Shown: positions 14,894-24,823, numbered from the stretch's first letter. The stretch: 64,000 nucleotides of DNA from DATHTS01 sp041940425 (GCA_041940425.1 JBGTSF010000019.1:1-64000), one strand, 5' to 3'. Made by a program: numbers and translations. Notes: generated by a model not told the origin, from the letters alone.

Positions 14894-17260
14894 ATGTTAA
14901 ACCGTTTACAATACATATATATTATTTCGATTTTGTTGTTATTTTCAGCTATTGCTTTCGGGCAAACGGTTGAAAAGCCGGAAAATCAAAAGACGCGCGT
15001 CTTTTCCGGCACGGTAATAACACCGCAATTCGAACTTGTTCCGAATGTCGAGATCGAGGTCAAAACTTCCGGCGGAATTTTGAAAACCCAAACGAATGCG
15101 GAAGGCGAATTTTCATTGCAAGTGCCGCGTGAAAATCTTTCGGTCAAATTTTCGGGCAAAAATATCGAACCGCAGACGCAGTTTTTTTCGAGCGCGGACG
15201 ATTTGACGAATCTCAAGATCAAAATACGATACGTCATTCCGCCGGTTGCCGAAACGGTAACGATCACCGACGACGCTTTAACGCCGGTTATTGAAACGCG
15301 CAACTCCGCTGTTTTTAATCAGACGCTTTTCGGACGGGACGACCAGTTGATCTTTCTGCTCAATTCGGGAATCAACGCCGGACAGCACGAAGGCGGCGGA
15401 AAATCTCTGGAAATTCGCCGTTTCGGATTTAACACCGATCACGGCGGCGTGAACGGCGGCGTAAAAATTTTGGTTGACAACGTTCAGCAAAATCAGGGGA
15501 CGCAGGGACACGGGCAAGGCTATCTCGGCGATCTGAAAACGCTCTCGCCCGAACTCGTTGAAAATGTTTCGATCATTAACGGACCGTTTTCCGCCGCTTA
15601 CGGCGATTTTTCCGGGCTCGGCGTGGTCAAAATCGATCTCCGGGAATCCCTGCCCCAGATTTTTACGGCACGAATTCAAGGCGGAAGTTTTAATACATTT
15701 CGCGGCTTTTTCGCTTACAGTCCGAGAATCAAAAATGTTGACGCTTTCATAGCTTACGAACCGAGCTACACGGACGGACCATTTATTAGCCCGCTTCGTT
15801 ACCGGCGCGATAATTTTTCGGGAAATTTTACATACAATTTCGACGAAACCGAAGCGTTCGGCGTAAAACTCAACGCCGGGCGCAACAGTTTCTTTTCGTC
15901 TGGACAAATTCCGCTCGATTTAGTCGTAAGCGGCGAACTCGACCGATTCGGTTTTATTGACCCGGACAACGGCGGAAAAGTCCAAAGCGGCACGATCACG
16001 GCTTATTACCGCAAATCACTGAAATCCGGCACGACTTTCAAAGCTGACGCTTTCGTTTCGCGTTCGCTGTTCGATCTGTTTTCAAATTTCACGTTCTTTT
16101 TAAACGATCCGGTTTACGGCGATGAGATTCAACAGCACGATTCGCGGCTTCAGGAAGGCGCGAATTTTCAGGTCTTTCATCCCTACAAACTTTTCGGCAA
16201 CGGGTCGCTTTTGACCTTCGGCGGCAATTTGCATTTCAATCAGATAAACGTCGGGCTTTATCCGACCATCAGCCGCCAGCCGAACCGCAAATTTTTTCCC
16301 GAAAATATCAACAACGCGGACGTTTTGCTGACTTCGGCACAGGCGAATGTCAACAATTACGCGGGCTATGTGCAGAATGAAATAAATCTTTTCAACGGGC
16401 ATTTGAGAATTGAAGCGGGTTTGCGCTGGGATTATTTTTCGTTTGACGTGAACGGTTTTGAATCGAGCGATACCGAAATTCGGCTCGACGGAAAAGAATC
16501 GGATTATAAATTTCAACCGAAAGCGGGCGTTGCTTTTTCGCCGTTTGAAAAATTTCCGGTTTCGTTTTTTGCGAACTACGGGCGCGGCATCGCTTCGCAG
16601 GACGCGCGCGGAGTCTCACGAAACGCGGACGCTCCGAAAATCGCCGTTACCGATTTTTATCAACTCGGCACGAGTTATAATTCGAGCCGATTTTCGGCGG
16701 TTTTCAGCACGTTTTTGATTGACCGTTCGAATGAACAGATTTATATACCGGACGACGGAAGCATCGAATTTTCCGATCCTTCGCGTTCCTATGGAATCGA
16801 ATTTCGCGGTTCGGCGCGAATCACTAAAAATCTGAGTATCAACGGCGGCTTGACCCAGGTTTTGGAAAGCTATTTTCGCAACACGAATCCGCGAGTTGAC
16901 GTTGATTCCGCGCCGCACACGGTCGCCAACGGCGGTCTGGTTTTAAACGATCTGCGCGGCTTCAATTTCTTTTTGAATTGGCGGCATATTTCGAGTTACA
17001 GGCTCGACGGTTTGGACGAAACGATCCGCGCGAGCGGACATGACGTGGTTGATTTTTCGATGTCCAAGCGTTTGAACAAAATGGTTGATCTCAATTTCTC
17101 GGTCAACAATCTTTTCAACAAAAAATACTTTGAAACGCAAAATTTCTTTGAATCGAGAGTGTCGCCGAACGCGCCGGTCATCGAAAGAATCCACGCCACG
17201 CCCGGCTATTCGACGACCGTCAATGTCGGTTTGACTTTTAGATTCGGGGAGAAGGAATAA
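14894..17260 (+). CDS. TonB-dependent outer-membrane receptor
   Basis: A 788-residue protein: signal peptide (ISILLLFSAIAFGQ), a carboxypeptidase-regulatory-like beta domain (about residues 35-110, KTQTNAEGEFSLQVP), a plug (about 120-240, ending INGPFSAAYGDFSGLGVVKI) and a 22-strand-type barrel ending TVNVGLTFRFGEKE. The usual plug phrase for iron receptors is altered to GVNGGVKILVDNVQQNQG. It is the last gene of the DUF4331-TPR cluster; the substrate cannot be read from sequence. Other possibility: a substrate-sensing rather than importing receptor. Confidence 0.9.
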   Translation: MLNRLQYIYIISILLLFSAIAFGQTVEKPENQKTRVFSGTVITPQFELVPNVEIEVKTSGGILKTQTNAEGEFSLQVPRENLSVKFSGKNIEPQTQFFSSADDLTNLKIKIRYVIPPVAETVTITDDALTPVIETRNSAVFNQTLFGRDDQLIFLLNSGINAGQHEGGGKSLEIRRFGFNTDHGGVNGGVKILVDNVQQNQGTQGHGQGYLGDLKTLSPELVENVSIINGPFSAAYGDFSGLGVVKIDLRESLPQIFTARIQGGSFNTFRGFFAYSPRIKNVDAFIAYEPSYTDGPFISPLRYRRDNFSGNFTYNFDETEAFGVKLNAGRNSFFSSGQIPLDLVVSGELDRFGFIDPDNGGKVQSGTITAYYRKSLKSGTTFKADAFVSRSLFDLFSNFTFFLNDPVYGDEIQQHDSRLQEGANFQVFHPYKLFGNGSLLTFGGNLHFNQINVGLYPTISRQPNRKFFPENINNADVLLTSAQANVNNYAGYVQNEINLFNGHLRIEAGLRWDYFSFDVNGFESSDTEIRLDGKESDYKFQPKAGVAFSPFEKFPVSFFANYGRGIASQDARGVSRNADAPKIAVTDFYQLGTSYNSSRFSAVFSTFLIDRSNEQIYIPDDGSIEFSDPSRSYGIEFRGSARITKNLSINGGLTQVLESYFRNTNPRVDVDSAPHTVANGGLVLNDLRGFNFFLNWRHISSYRLDGLDETIRASGHDVVDFSMSKRLNKMVDLNFSVNNLFNKKYFETQNFFESRVSPNAPVIERIHATPGYSTTVNVGLTFRFGEKE

Positions 17261-17298
17261 AGTCGGATTCGCATAAAAAATGAGAAATCAAGCAAAAA

Positions 17299-17380
17299 CC
17301 CCTGTGAACCTCTGTGAAAAACTCTGTGTTGTTTGTGTTCTATATTGGTTGTAAACACAGAGAACACAGAGTTTTTTTTT
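17299..17380. repeat. Intergenic hairpin of CTCTGTG words with T-run
   Basis: Left arm (about 17320-17340, AACTCTGTGTTGTTTGTG) and right arm (about 17352-17372, CACAGAGAACACAGAGTT) form a long imperfect hairpin followed by nine Ts, so it may also terminate the TonB operon. Additional CTGTGAA words precede the left arm. It belongs to the same word type as 10459-10500. Confidence 0.75.
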
Positions 17381-17475
17381 AATTTTTAATTTTCTCTTTT
17401 TTGTGCAAAGCAATAAAGCTAGAACAAAAAATTTTTTGAACGAAGTTACCGCGTCGCTACCGCTTCGTGTTCCGA

Positions 17476-18087
17476 CTATCCGCTGATGATCCGCGTTTTG
17501 TATTCGTCCCAGAGGCGCGAAACTTTGATGCGGTATTCGACGAGTTCGCGGCTGACGTTAAAATGCTCGGCGATTTCGCGTGAAGTTTTTCCCTGAAAAA
17601 CCATCCGTTTTAGAGCCGAAAAAGGGACGAGTGCCGCCGCTCCGATGGAATAGGCTTCTTCTTCGATCTCCGCGCGGTAGTCTCTGGCAATGGTCTGTCC
17701 GGCTTTATTCTTATTTTTGATCGCCAGACGGCTCGGTTTATGTCCCATAAAAACGTGGCAAATCTCTTCCATCAAGGTGGCGTTCTGACGATTTTTGCCG
17801 TGCGTCGGATTTAAAATTATCAATTTTCTACCGTCCGGCAGAGCCTGCGAACACGCCCCGCCCGACCATTTATCGCGCCCCGCCCCGAGCAGATGGAGTT
17901 TTGTTTCTTCGGTCAAAAACGGCTCGATGTCTTCAAATGAAGCGACCAGAAGTTTTGCATAATGCGCCAGTTCAAACGGGTTGAGCGGCGCGTCGTCGCG
18001 CTCCAATCCGGCAAAATCGCGCAAACCGATTGCTCTGATCTCGTAATTTCTGCCTTTTCGTGTCGGGGGTAGTTGATCGACTTCCAC
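17476..18087 (-). CDS. ImmA/IrrE-like metallopeptidase with C-terminal HTH-like helix pair
   Basis: The centre has ATLMEEICHVFMGH, followed about 30 residues later by EIEEEAYSIGAAALVP, matching the zinc-peptidase layout of the ImmA/IrrE family (HExxH plus a downstream Glu). Here the first His of HExxH is Glu (EEICH), so catalysis is uncertain. The C-terminus (TSREIAEHFNVSRELVEYRI) resembles a helix-turn-helix. The family includes ICE and phage repressor-cleaving proteases and radiation-response regulators. The frame opens at TTG 18132 inside a terminator; GTG at 18085-18087 (MEVDQLPPTRKG, 203 aa) is preferred, but no clear ribosome site supports either. Confidence 0.75.
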   Translation of the reverse strand: MEVDQLPPTRKGRNYEIRAIGLRDFAGLERDDAPLNPFELAHYAKLLVASFEDIEPFLTEETKLHLLGAGRDKWSGGACSQALPDGRKLIILNPTHGKNRQNATLMEEICHVFMGHKPSRLAIKNKNKAGQTIARDYRAEIEEEAYSIGAAALVPFSALKRMVFQGKTSREIAEHFNVSRELVEYRIKVSRLWDEYKTRIISG

Positions 18088-18122
18088 AGTTGTTAATTTT
18101 GCAATTTTATTATCAAATAGAA

Positions 18123-18152
18123 AAAACAGCAAGATTTTCGCCTTGCTGTTTT
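18123..18152 (-). terminator. Rho-independent terminator of the lytic transglycosylase gene
   Basis: An 11-bp stem (AAAACAGCAAG 18123-18133 with 18142-18152) is followed on the minus strand by a T-run (the A-run at 18121-18126). It lies 22 bp after the stop of the minus-strand gene at 18174-19982. Confidence 0.85.
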
Positions 18153-18173
18153 TTTGTTTGATTTGAACAGAAT

Positions 18174-19982
18174 TTATTTTGTCGGAATTCTTATTTCACG
18201 ACCGTTGTTAAGTTTTGAATTGACAAACAAGCCGTTAAATTTCGCAACTTCGACCGGATTCGCCCCGTGGCGTTTTGCCAACGATTCAACCGTATCGCCG
18301 GACTGCGCTTTGACAACTTTTACGCTGTTTTGTGCGACGGTCGGCGGCGCGGTTGTCGGGCGCGAATAGGAAGTCGTGTTCACCAGATTTTTCATCGGCA
18401 CGAAAACCTTTCCGTTCGGCACAGCCATTCCCGGATTTGCCGCTTTCAGTTCGGCAACGCTGACTCCCGTTCGGTTGGAAATGTTTTCCCACGTTTCGCC
18501 TTTGACCGAATTCGTCAAACCGGCTGTATTATTCGGAACTCCGCGAATTCTCTTGAAAACCGCAACCACATCATTAGCTTTTCCGGGCGGAATATTAATG
18601 ACATACGGTTCGGGCGGCGTCATATTCGTCCGCAGATGCGGATTCAAATAACGCAGATATTCGACGCTCGTGTCCGAAGCCTGCGCCAAAAGCGCGAGAC
18701 TTGTCGAAGACGGAACGCGAATTTGATCGTAGCGAAGCGGCGCGGCTGGACGGATATGTCCGAAACCGTATTGCTGCGGGTTGTTGGCGATCAAGATCGT
18801 CGCCAGAATATTCGGCACATAGTTGCGCGTTTCACGCGGCAAGTAAGGATAAGCCGCCCAGAAATTTGCAACTCCGGCGCGGCGGATAGCGCGGTCAACA
18901 TTTCCTTCGCCGCAGTTATACGCGCCCATCGCCAGTTCCCAATTGCCGTTGTAGCGGTTTGCCAAAAACTTCAAGTATCTAGCCGACGCGCGAGTCGCCT
19001 GTTCAAAGCTGTTGCGTTCATCAACATACGCCGTCCGGCGCAAACCGAAACGCGCGCCCGTTCCCGGAATAAACTGCCATAAGCCCGAAGCAGACGCCCA
19101 GGACATCGCCGTCGGTTTCCACGCGCTTTCGACCTGTCCGAGCCACGCGACGTTTTCCGGCACGCCTTCTTCGCGGAAAATGCGGCGAGCCATCAGCATA
19201 AACATTCCCGAACGATAAAGCCCGACTTCCATCGTTTTGCGTCCGCGTCCGCGATAATAATTGATGAATTGCTGAATCATCGGATGAACCTGAAACTGGA
19301 ATCCGAGCGATTTATTGGCGATTGCGACCTGTATGTATTGATATTGCTGTTGGGCTTCGGGATTGCTTTCGATTTCCTGTTCTTCGACTGTCAGTTCGAG
19401 TTTCGCAAGTTCATCGCGCCCTGACGGTTCGAATATTTGTTCGGTAAAACCGTTCAGTGCGTCGTTGGATTGATTTTGTCCGACGACCGATGCGAGAGTC
19501 GTGCCGTCCGTCGTTTTAGCCGTATTTGTCTGGATTTTCTGCGAAAGTTTAGCCATCTCGTCGGCTAATTTATTATCAATATTCCAGCCGCAGGTTGCCG
19601 ACAGGCTCCTAATTTGCGGAATCTGATTATTCGGAAATTCCATCCGGTAAACCGTCTCGATCAACTGACTGTAGCATTCGCGCAAGGTCTGATTTCTTTG
19701 AACGTCAATGCCCGACATCAGAAAAACCTCGACCGATTTATTGAAATCTTCGCGGGCTTCGCTCCGTCGGTTGTCCTGCAAATGAAACAAACCTTGTTTG
19801 AAATATCTGCCCGCGTCGTCGGTGATCTTCACAACCTGCGCTTCGGCTTGCTGAGCCAGATCGGTCTTGCCGGAATTTCTTCCGCTGGAAGTTGAACTCG
19901 TGATTTGCGCTTGGGAAATCGAACTGAATACAAAAAATATTACTGCAGTTATATTAAAAAACCTTGTCAGGTTAATTTTCAT
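18174..19982 (-). CDS. mltD: MltD-like lytic transglycosylase with LysM repeats
   Basis: A 602-residue exported protein: signal peptide (AVIFFVFSSISQAQ), a long N-terminal helical region (about 30-215), and an SLT domain (about 260-390) with the catalytic context GQVESAWKP, SGLWQFIPGTGARFGL and MGAYNCGEGNVDRAIRRAG. Three LysM or LysM-like units follow: ALLAQASDTSVEYLRYLNP, VKGETWENISNRTGVSVAEL and AQSGDTVESLAKRHGANPVE. It cleaves peptidoglycan glycan strands and binds the wall through LysM. Same overall plan as E. coli MltD, but with an unusually long N-terminal extension. Confidence 0.92.
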   Translation of the reverse strand: MKINLTRFFNITAVIFFVFSSISQAQITSSTSSGRNSGKTDLAQQAEAQVVKITDDAGRYFKQGLFHLQDNRRSEAREDFNKSVEVFLMSGIDVQRNQTLRECYSQLIETVYRMEFPNNQIPQIRSLSATCGWNIDNKLADEMAKLSQKIQTNTAKTTDGTTLASVVGQNQSNDALNGFTEQIFEPSGRDELAKLELTVEEQEIESNPEAQQQYQYIQVAIANKSLGFQFQVHPMIQQFINYYRGRGRKTMEVGLYRSGMFMLMARRIFREEGVPENVAWLGQVESAWKPTAMSWASASGLWQFIPGTGARFGLRRTAYVDERNSFEQATRASARYLKFLANRYNGNWELAMGAYNCGEGNVDRAIRRAGVANFWAAYPYLPRETRNYVPNILATILIANNPQQYGFGHIRPAAPLRYDQIRVPSSTSLALLAQASDTSVEYLRYLNPHLRTNMTPPEPYVINIPPGKANDVVAVFKRIRGVPNNTAGLTNSVKGETWENISNRTGVSVAELKAANPGMAVPNGKVFVPMKNLVNTTSYSRPTTAPPTVAQNSVKVVKAQSGDTVESLAKRHGANPVEVAKFNGLFVNSKLNNGREIRIPTK

Positions 19983-20203
19983 CTGTTCGTCTATACTCCT
20001 TATTTTTATTAGGGTTAGGGCGAATCGCTGAAACGACCTAAATATAAATTATAATTTTTAACGCCGATATACTCGAAAAGTTTCAGCACTTTTTTTCAGC
20101 GCGACAAAAACGTTTTCAAAGTAACATACTAATCTTATCCAAGTCAATGCGCCGAATGCCGATAAATGTTGACTTTTATTAAGTTTATTTATCAATTCTC
20201 CGG

Positions 20204-22648
20204 TCATTTAACGGCTTTGCTTATAGCTTTCGGCTTTTCGTTTTTCGACTTGCCGGTTGACTTTTTATTATCTCTCAACGCTTCCTCGAAAACCTGCCGC
20301 ACGTTCTCAACGAATATAAAGTTTAAATCATTGCGTATTTCCTGAGGCAAATCTTCCAGATCGCGCTTGTTCGGTTCGGGTAAAATAACCGTTTTAATAT
20401 GCGCTCGTCTTGCCGCCAGAAGTTTTTCTTTGACTCCGCCGATGGGCAAGACGTTGCCTCTTAAAGTTATTTCGCCCGTCATCGCAACATCTTTTTTGAC
20501 AGCGCGATGCGACAAAACCGAAACCAGGGCGGTCGCCATCGTGATTCCCGCGCTCGGACCGTCTTTCGGGATCGCGCCTTCAGGAATATGAACGTGAATG
20601 TCGTATTTCTCAAAAATATCTTCGTCAATATCTAGTTCACCCGCCCGCGCTTTCGCAAACGAGAATGCGGCTTGTGCCGATTCCTGCATTACTTCGCCGA
20701 GTTGTCCGGTCAAAACGAGTTTGCCTTTGCCGCGCGTTTTGATCGCTTCGATAAACAATATGTCGCCGCCGACCGCCGTCCATGCCAGTCCGGTAACGAT
20801 ACCGATCTGATCTTTTTTGAGTGCTTCTTCGGGAAAAATCTTCGGCGCGCGCAGAAAATCCTTCACTTTTTCAGCCGTAACTCTAACAGGTTTGAACTTA
20901 TCTTCGAGTTCGGCTTTCTGACGGGCGACTTTCCGGCAGATTTTTCCGAGTTCGCGTTCCAACTGCCTGAGTCCCGCTTCCTGCGTGTATTGACCGATAA
21001 CGACCTGCAAAGCCTTTTTGTCGAATCTAACGTCCTTTTTATCAAGACCGTTTTCATCAATCTGCTTGGGAATCAGATGACGTTTAGCGATTTCCAATTT
21101 TTCCTCTTCCGTGTAGCCGGAAAGCCGGATCGTTTCCATCCTGTCGCGCAAAGCGGGCTGAATCGTGTCCAGAACATTCGCCGTCGTCATAAACATCACG
21201 TTCGACAGATCGAATGTTACACCGAGATAGTTGTCGCGGAACGAGGAATTTTGTTCCGGGTCGAGAACTTCCAATAGCGCGGATGACGGATCGCCGCGAA
21301 AATTCGAACCGACTTTGTCAATCTCGTCGAGCATTATCAAGGGATTATTCGTTTCCGCCTGCTGGATCGCCTGAATGATTCTGCCCGGCATCGCGCCGAC
21401 ATACGTTCGCCGGTGACCGCGAATTTCCGCTTCGTCGTGAACACCGCCGAGAGATAGCCGAACGAATTTTCGATTTAACGCACGCGCCACAGAACGCCCC
21501 AGAGATGTTTTCCCGACTCCGGGCGGACCGACCAGACACAGGATCGAGCCTTTCGGTTTTTCGCGCAGTTTTCTGACCGCTAAGGCTTCGACGATTCTTT
21601 CTTTGACTCTTTCTAAGCCGTAATGATCTTCGTCCAGAATTTTTTCCGCCTTTTTCAAATTCAGATTATCCTTCGACGAATTCGACCACGGAAGTTCGGT
21701 CATTATGTCGAGCCAATTCCGAAGCGTCGCCGTTTCCGCCGTATCGGGATGAAGCCGTTCGAGTTTTTTCAATTGCCTGAGCGTTTCCTCTTCAACCGTC
21801 TCCGGCATTTTCGCTTTCAGGATTTTCTCGCGGTATTGCTCGATCTCTTCAAAAAGCTCGTTCCCTTCGCCTAGTTCGCTTTGAATTGCCTTTAACTGCT
21901 GGCGCAGGAAATATTCTCTCTGCGAGCGGTCAATGTCGGCGCGCGCCTGCGTGTTGATTTCCTGCTGAACGGTTAAGACTTCGATCTCCTTATTTAAAAG
22001 CTCGTTGACGCGCCTCAGACGATTGACCGGATCGTCAACATCGAGAACGCTCTGCGCGTCTTCGACTTTTAGTTCGAGATTTGAAGCCGAAAGATCGGCA
22101 AGCCGTCCGGCATCATCCAGATTGGCGATGATCGCCAGAACTTCGGGCGAGATGTTTTTGCCGAGATTGGCGGCGGTTTCCATCGAACCGCGCACATTGC
22201 GGACAAGTGCTTCGATTTCCAGCGAATCGGGCTGAACGATCGGTTCGGCAATCGGTGTCAGAGTCGCTTTGACAAATTCGCCGTCGGTAGTAACGGTTTC
22301 AACTTTGGCGCGGGAAAGACCCTGAATCAAGATCCGAATCCGACCGTCGGGAAGCTTGAGCATCCGCATGATCACGGCGACCGTTCCGACCTCGTAAAGA
22401 TCGTCTTTCGCCGGGTCTTCCTTGTCCACATCTTTTTGCGAAACGAGGAAGATCATCCGGTTTTGACTCAGAGCCTCGTTGACCGCGCTGATAGATTTGT
22501 CGCGTGCGACAAACAGCGGCACGATCATAAACGGGTAGATGACAATATCGCGGAGAGGCAGAACGGGAAGTTCCGAAGGTATCTGCAGCATCGAGTCAAC
22601 GCCTTCGGCTTCCCCGAAATCATTTGTAAATTCAGCAGTTTCATCCAT
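20204..22648 (-). CDS. lon: ATP-dependent protease Lon
   Basis: An 814-residue LonA: substrate-binding LON N-domain (about 20-215, LPVLPLRDIVIYPFMIVPLF), coiled-coil linker, AAA+ module with Walker A GPPGVGKTS and Walker B LIMLDEIDK, and a protease domain with PKDGPSAG (catalytic Ser) and GGVKEKLLAARRA (catalytic Lys). Length is normal for the family. It degrades misfolded and regulatory proteins in the cytoplasm. The C-terminus carries a basic, Lys-rich tail (STGKSKNEKPKAISKAVK). Transcribed alone, with a 221-bp gap to the lytic transglycosylase gene. Confidence 0.98.
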   Translation of the reverse strand: MDETAEFTNDFGEAEGVDSMLQIPSELPVLPLRDIVIYPFMIVPLFVARDKSISAVNEALSQNRMIFLVSQKDVDKEDPAKDDLYEVGTVAVIMRMLKLPDGRIRILIQGLSRAKVETVTTDGEFVKATLTPIAEPIVQPDSLEIEALVRNVRGSMETAANLGKNISPEVLAIIANLDDAGRLADLSASNLELKVEDAQSVLDVDDPVNRLRRVNELLNKEIEVLTVQQEINTQARADIDRSQREYFLRQQLKAIQSELGEGNELFEEIEQYREKILKAKMPETVEEETLRQLKKLERLHPDTAETATLRNWLDIMTELPWSNSSKDNLNLKKAEKILDEDHYGLERVKERIVEALAVRKLREKPKGSILCLVGPPGVGKTSLGRSVARALNRKFVRLSLGGVHDEAEIRGHRRTYVGAMPGRIIQAIQQAETNNPLIMLDEIDKVGSNFRGDPSSALLEVLDPEQNSSFRDNYLGVTFDLSNVMFMTTANVLDTIQPALRDRMETIRLSGYTEEEKLEIAKRHLIPKQIDENGLDKKDVRFDKKALQVVIGQYTQEAGLRQLERELGKICRKVARQKAELEDKFKPVRVTAEKVKDFLRAPKIFPEEALKKDQIGIVTGLAWTAVGGDILFIEAIKTRGKGKLVLTGQLGEVMQESAQAAFSFAKARAGELDIDEDIFEKYDIHVHIPEGAIPKDGPSAGITMATALVSVLSHRAVKKDVAMTGEITLRGNVLPIGGVKEKLLAARRAHIKTVILPEPNKRDLEDLPQEIRNDLNFIFVENVRQVFEEALRDNKKSTGKSKNEKPKAISKAVK

Positions 22649-22847
22649 AAAGATTCTATGTTAGGAAAAATGAACCAAAAGGGCAAAGATGCAAAGCCGT
22701 CATTTCGGGATTGCCAATGCTTTTCATTTTGCCTATTATGATTTTATCAAATTTTAAAAGCGTATATCCGTTTCAATTTTTTTCTAAATTTTTACCGTTA
22801 TAGTCTGCGGTCAAGAAAAAACCGCATACTGTTTCAAGGAGTCGAAT

Positions 22848-23732
22848 ATGAAATCCAAATTTTTTCTGTTTGCAATTATTTTGATCGCCGCCTCAATAAA
22901 TATTTTCGGGCAAGCGACTTTTCCACGGGCTTCGCAAAAATCTGCCGTTTCACAAACCGTCGGCGATACTGAAATTTCAATCGTCTATCATCGCCCGAAC
23001 GCCAAAGGACGCGCGATCTGGGGCTGTCAGACGACCGACGTCATTCCGAAAGGCGGCGTAACTTACGATTGTCTCGTGCCGAGCGGTCAGGTCTGGCGCA
23101 CGGGCGCGAACGAAGCGACCGTTTTTGAAATTTCCAATGACGTAACGATCAACGGTCAGAAACTTCCGAAAGGAAAATACAGCCTGCATACGATACCGAA
23201 TGCGAACGAATGGACGATCATTTTCAATAAAACCTGGAATCAATGGGGCAGTTTCCGTTATGACGAAAAGGAAGACGCTCTGCGCGTAACCGCCAAACCC
23301 GTCGCTGGAGATATGAAAGAAACGATGACTATCGGGATCGAAGACGTGGACGAAAATTCCGCCAATGTCGTGATCGCGTGGGAAAAAGTTCGCGTCCCGT
23401 TTACCGTTGACATCGGCGATGTCAATAAACGGGTCGTCGCCAAAGCGCAGAGACAGATCGTCAACGATCAGATCAGTACCGCCAATTTCATTTTCTCGTC
23501 GAAATTGACCGACCAATACGCCGATGCCATAAATATGCTCGACAAAGCGATTTCGACTTTTGAAACTTATGGCGCACTCACTCTAAAAGCCAGAATCCTG
23601 GCGGAAATGGGCAAAAAGGACGAAGCCATAAAGGTCGGCGAACGAGCCGTCGAAGTCGGCAAAAAAGCGAATCCGCCAGCCAATACCGCAAATTTCGAAC
23701 AGACACTGGCGCAATGGAAATCGGGTAAATAA
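22848..23732 (+). CDS. DUF2911 domain-containing exported protein
   Basis: A 294-residue protein with a signal peptide (FAIILIAASINIFGQ) followed by a DUF2911 domain (about residues 30-190). Its core is EISIVYHRPNAKGRAIWG, WRTGANEATVFEISND and LPKGKYSLHTIPN. A TPR-like helical C-terminus follows (DAINMLDKAIST, KDEAIKVGERAVEVG). DUF2911 proteins are common secreted proteins of Bacteroidota and Acidobacteriota without a known activity. AAGGAG eight bases upstream supports ATG 22848. It stands alone, divergent from lon. Confidence 0.9.
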   Translation: MKSKFFLFAIILIAASINIFGQATFPRASQKSAVSQTVGDTEISIVYHRPNAKGRAIWGCQTTDVIPKGGVTYDCLVPSGQVWRTGANEATVFEISNDVTINGQKLPKGKYSLHTIPNANEWTIIFNKTWNQWGSFRYDEKEDALRVTAKPVAGDMKETMTIGIEDVDENSANVVIAWEKVRVPFTVDIGDVNKRVVAKAQRQIVNDQISTANFIFSSKLTDQYADAINMLDKAISTFETYGALTLKARILAEMGKKDEAIKVGERAVEVGKKANPPANTANFEQTLAQWKSGK

Positions 23733-23854
23733 CTTCTATTTAGGAATAATAAAACGCTTTGTCGGAATTTTTTTTTTGCGGAAAACTTGACGAAGCGTTT
23801 TTTTTATATATAATGCTTATTGAAATTGATTTTCAATTTCTGTTTACCAAAAAG

Positions 23855-24130
23855 ATGCAATCAAATACAGCAGTAAAGTTTTTACCGATTTATACCGACG
23901 AGAAAAAGGTCGAGGTGTCGCTCGAAGATAATAAAGCCGTCATCAAACTTTCGACCTGGGTTGAAGATTTGGGCTGGTGCGCGCAAAAAACGATGTCGCT
24001 CGATGCCGAAATGCTCGACGACCTGCATCGCGTTATCGCTTCCGCGCGTTACAGGTTAAACAAACAGAATGCCGAGGAAACCGAAAATCCGAACCAATCA
24101 AAGGTTTTGGCTTTTCCGAATTTTTCATAA
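23855..24130 (+). CDS. Hypothetical protein, about 91 aa
   Basis: Starting at MQSNTAVKFLPIYTDEKKVE, the product is a small soluble alpha/beta protein with a central strand pair (EVSLEDNKAVIKLSTWVEDL) and a helix (MLDDLHRVIASARYRLNK). No known family recognised. The frame is open upstream to 23759, but that part reads as hydrophobic intergenic translation. It is followed by a strong terminator, which supports a real transcript. Start uncertain. Confidence 0.55.
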   Translation: MQSNTAVKFLPIYTDEKKVEVSLEDNKAVIKLSTWVEDLGWCAQKTMSLDAEMLDDLHRVIASARYRLNKQNAEETENPNQSKVLAFPNFS

Positions 24131-24152
24131 TTTCTCTCCTCTGAAAACTAAA

Positions 24153-24195
24153 CGGCGATGAAGTCAAATGTTCAACTTCATCGCCGTATTTTTTA
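24153..24195 (+). terminator. Rho-independent terminator
   Basis: CGGCGATGAAGT (24153-24164) pairs perfectly with ACTTCATCGCCG (24175-24186) and a T-run follows at 24189-24194. It terminates the small plus-strand gene and can also serve the convergent ferritin-like gene. Confidence 0.85.
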
Positions 24196-24233
24196 AGTTT
24201 CCAAAAAGATTTTACTGCAAACTGCTTCTGATC

Positions 24234-24695
24234 CTAGCTTACTTCGCGCAAAATAATTCTTTCATTTCCGGCTTTTGCCTTTCTTTCGGAAGTCAGTTTT
24301 TCTAATTCTTCGATGTGCAGCTGCTCATCGGCGATTCTTTCTTCGAGCCAGAATTTTTGCGGCAGATCGTCCTCACCGCACGAAGACCACGCCGCCATAT
24401 ACGCCGCCATCGCTTCGCGTTCGAGTTCCAAATCCTGTTTGAGCATTTCTTTCAGTTCGACCGACTGACGGATCATCGCCGGTTCAACCGTCGGGACGCC
24501 GCCGAGCGCGACGATCTTATCGCCCAAAGTTTCAGCGTGTTCCTGCGCTTCTTCCGCCTGATCGCGGAAAAATTCCTTGAAAACTTCCCGATCGGTTCCC
24601 GTTACCAGGTAGCTGTGCTGTGAATATTGTATGACCCCGGCTAATTCCAGACTCAATGCACTGTTCAAATTTTCTAAAAGTTCTTCTCTCGCCAT
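24234..24695 (-). CDS. Ferritin-like diiron protein (bacterioferritin family)
   Basis: A 153-residue four-helix bundle protein. Helix A has Glu17 in SLELAGVIQYSQH, helix B has EEAQEHAE (E..H), helix C has LELEREAMAAY, and helix D has DEQLHIEELEKL, together giving the carboxylate/histidine set of a ferroxidase centre. Bacterioferritin-type proteins store iron or protect DNA from Fenton chemistry. No haem-binding Met can be assigned with confidence. GGAG precedes the ATG on the minus strand (read from 24695). Single-gene unit. Confidence 0.85.
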   Translation of the reverse strand: MAREELLENLNSALSLELAGVIQYSQHSYLVTGTDREVFKEFFRDQAEEAQEHAETLGDKIVALGGVPTVEPAMIRQSVELKEMLKQDLELEREAMAAYMAAWSSCGEDDLPQKFWLEERIADEQLHIEELEKLTSERKAKAGNERIILREVS

Positions 24696-24823
24696 TTTTC
24701 TCTCCTGAGCGAAAACTTTCGCTTGATAAAAAGAGTATAAAAATAGAACTTAATAGTCAAGTTAAATTATTGATTTTCAACGACTTAGAAATGAATTTCA
24801 ATTTCAATAACAATCATAAAATA

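Noticed and set aside
18088..18132. TTG start at 18132 for the ImmA/IrrE-like protein
   Set aside because: The first codons fall inside the terminator of the neighbouring gene and encode LFFLFDNK, unlike a family N-terminus.
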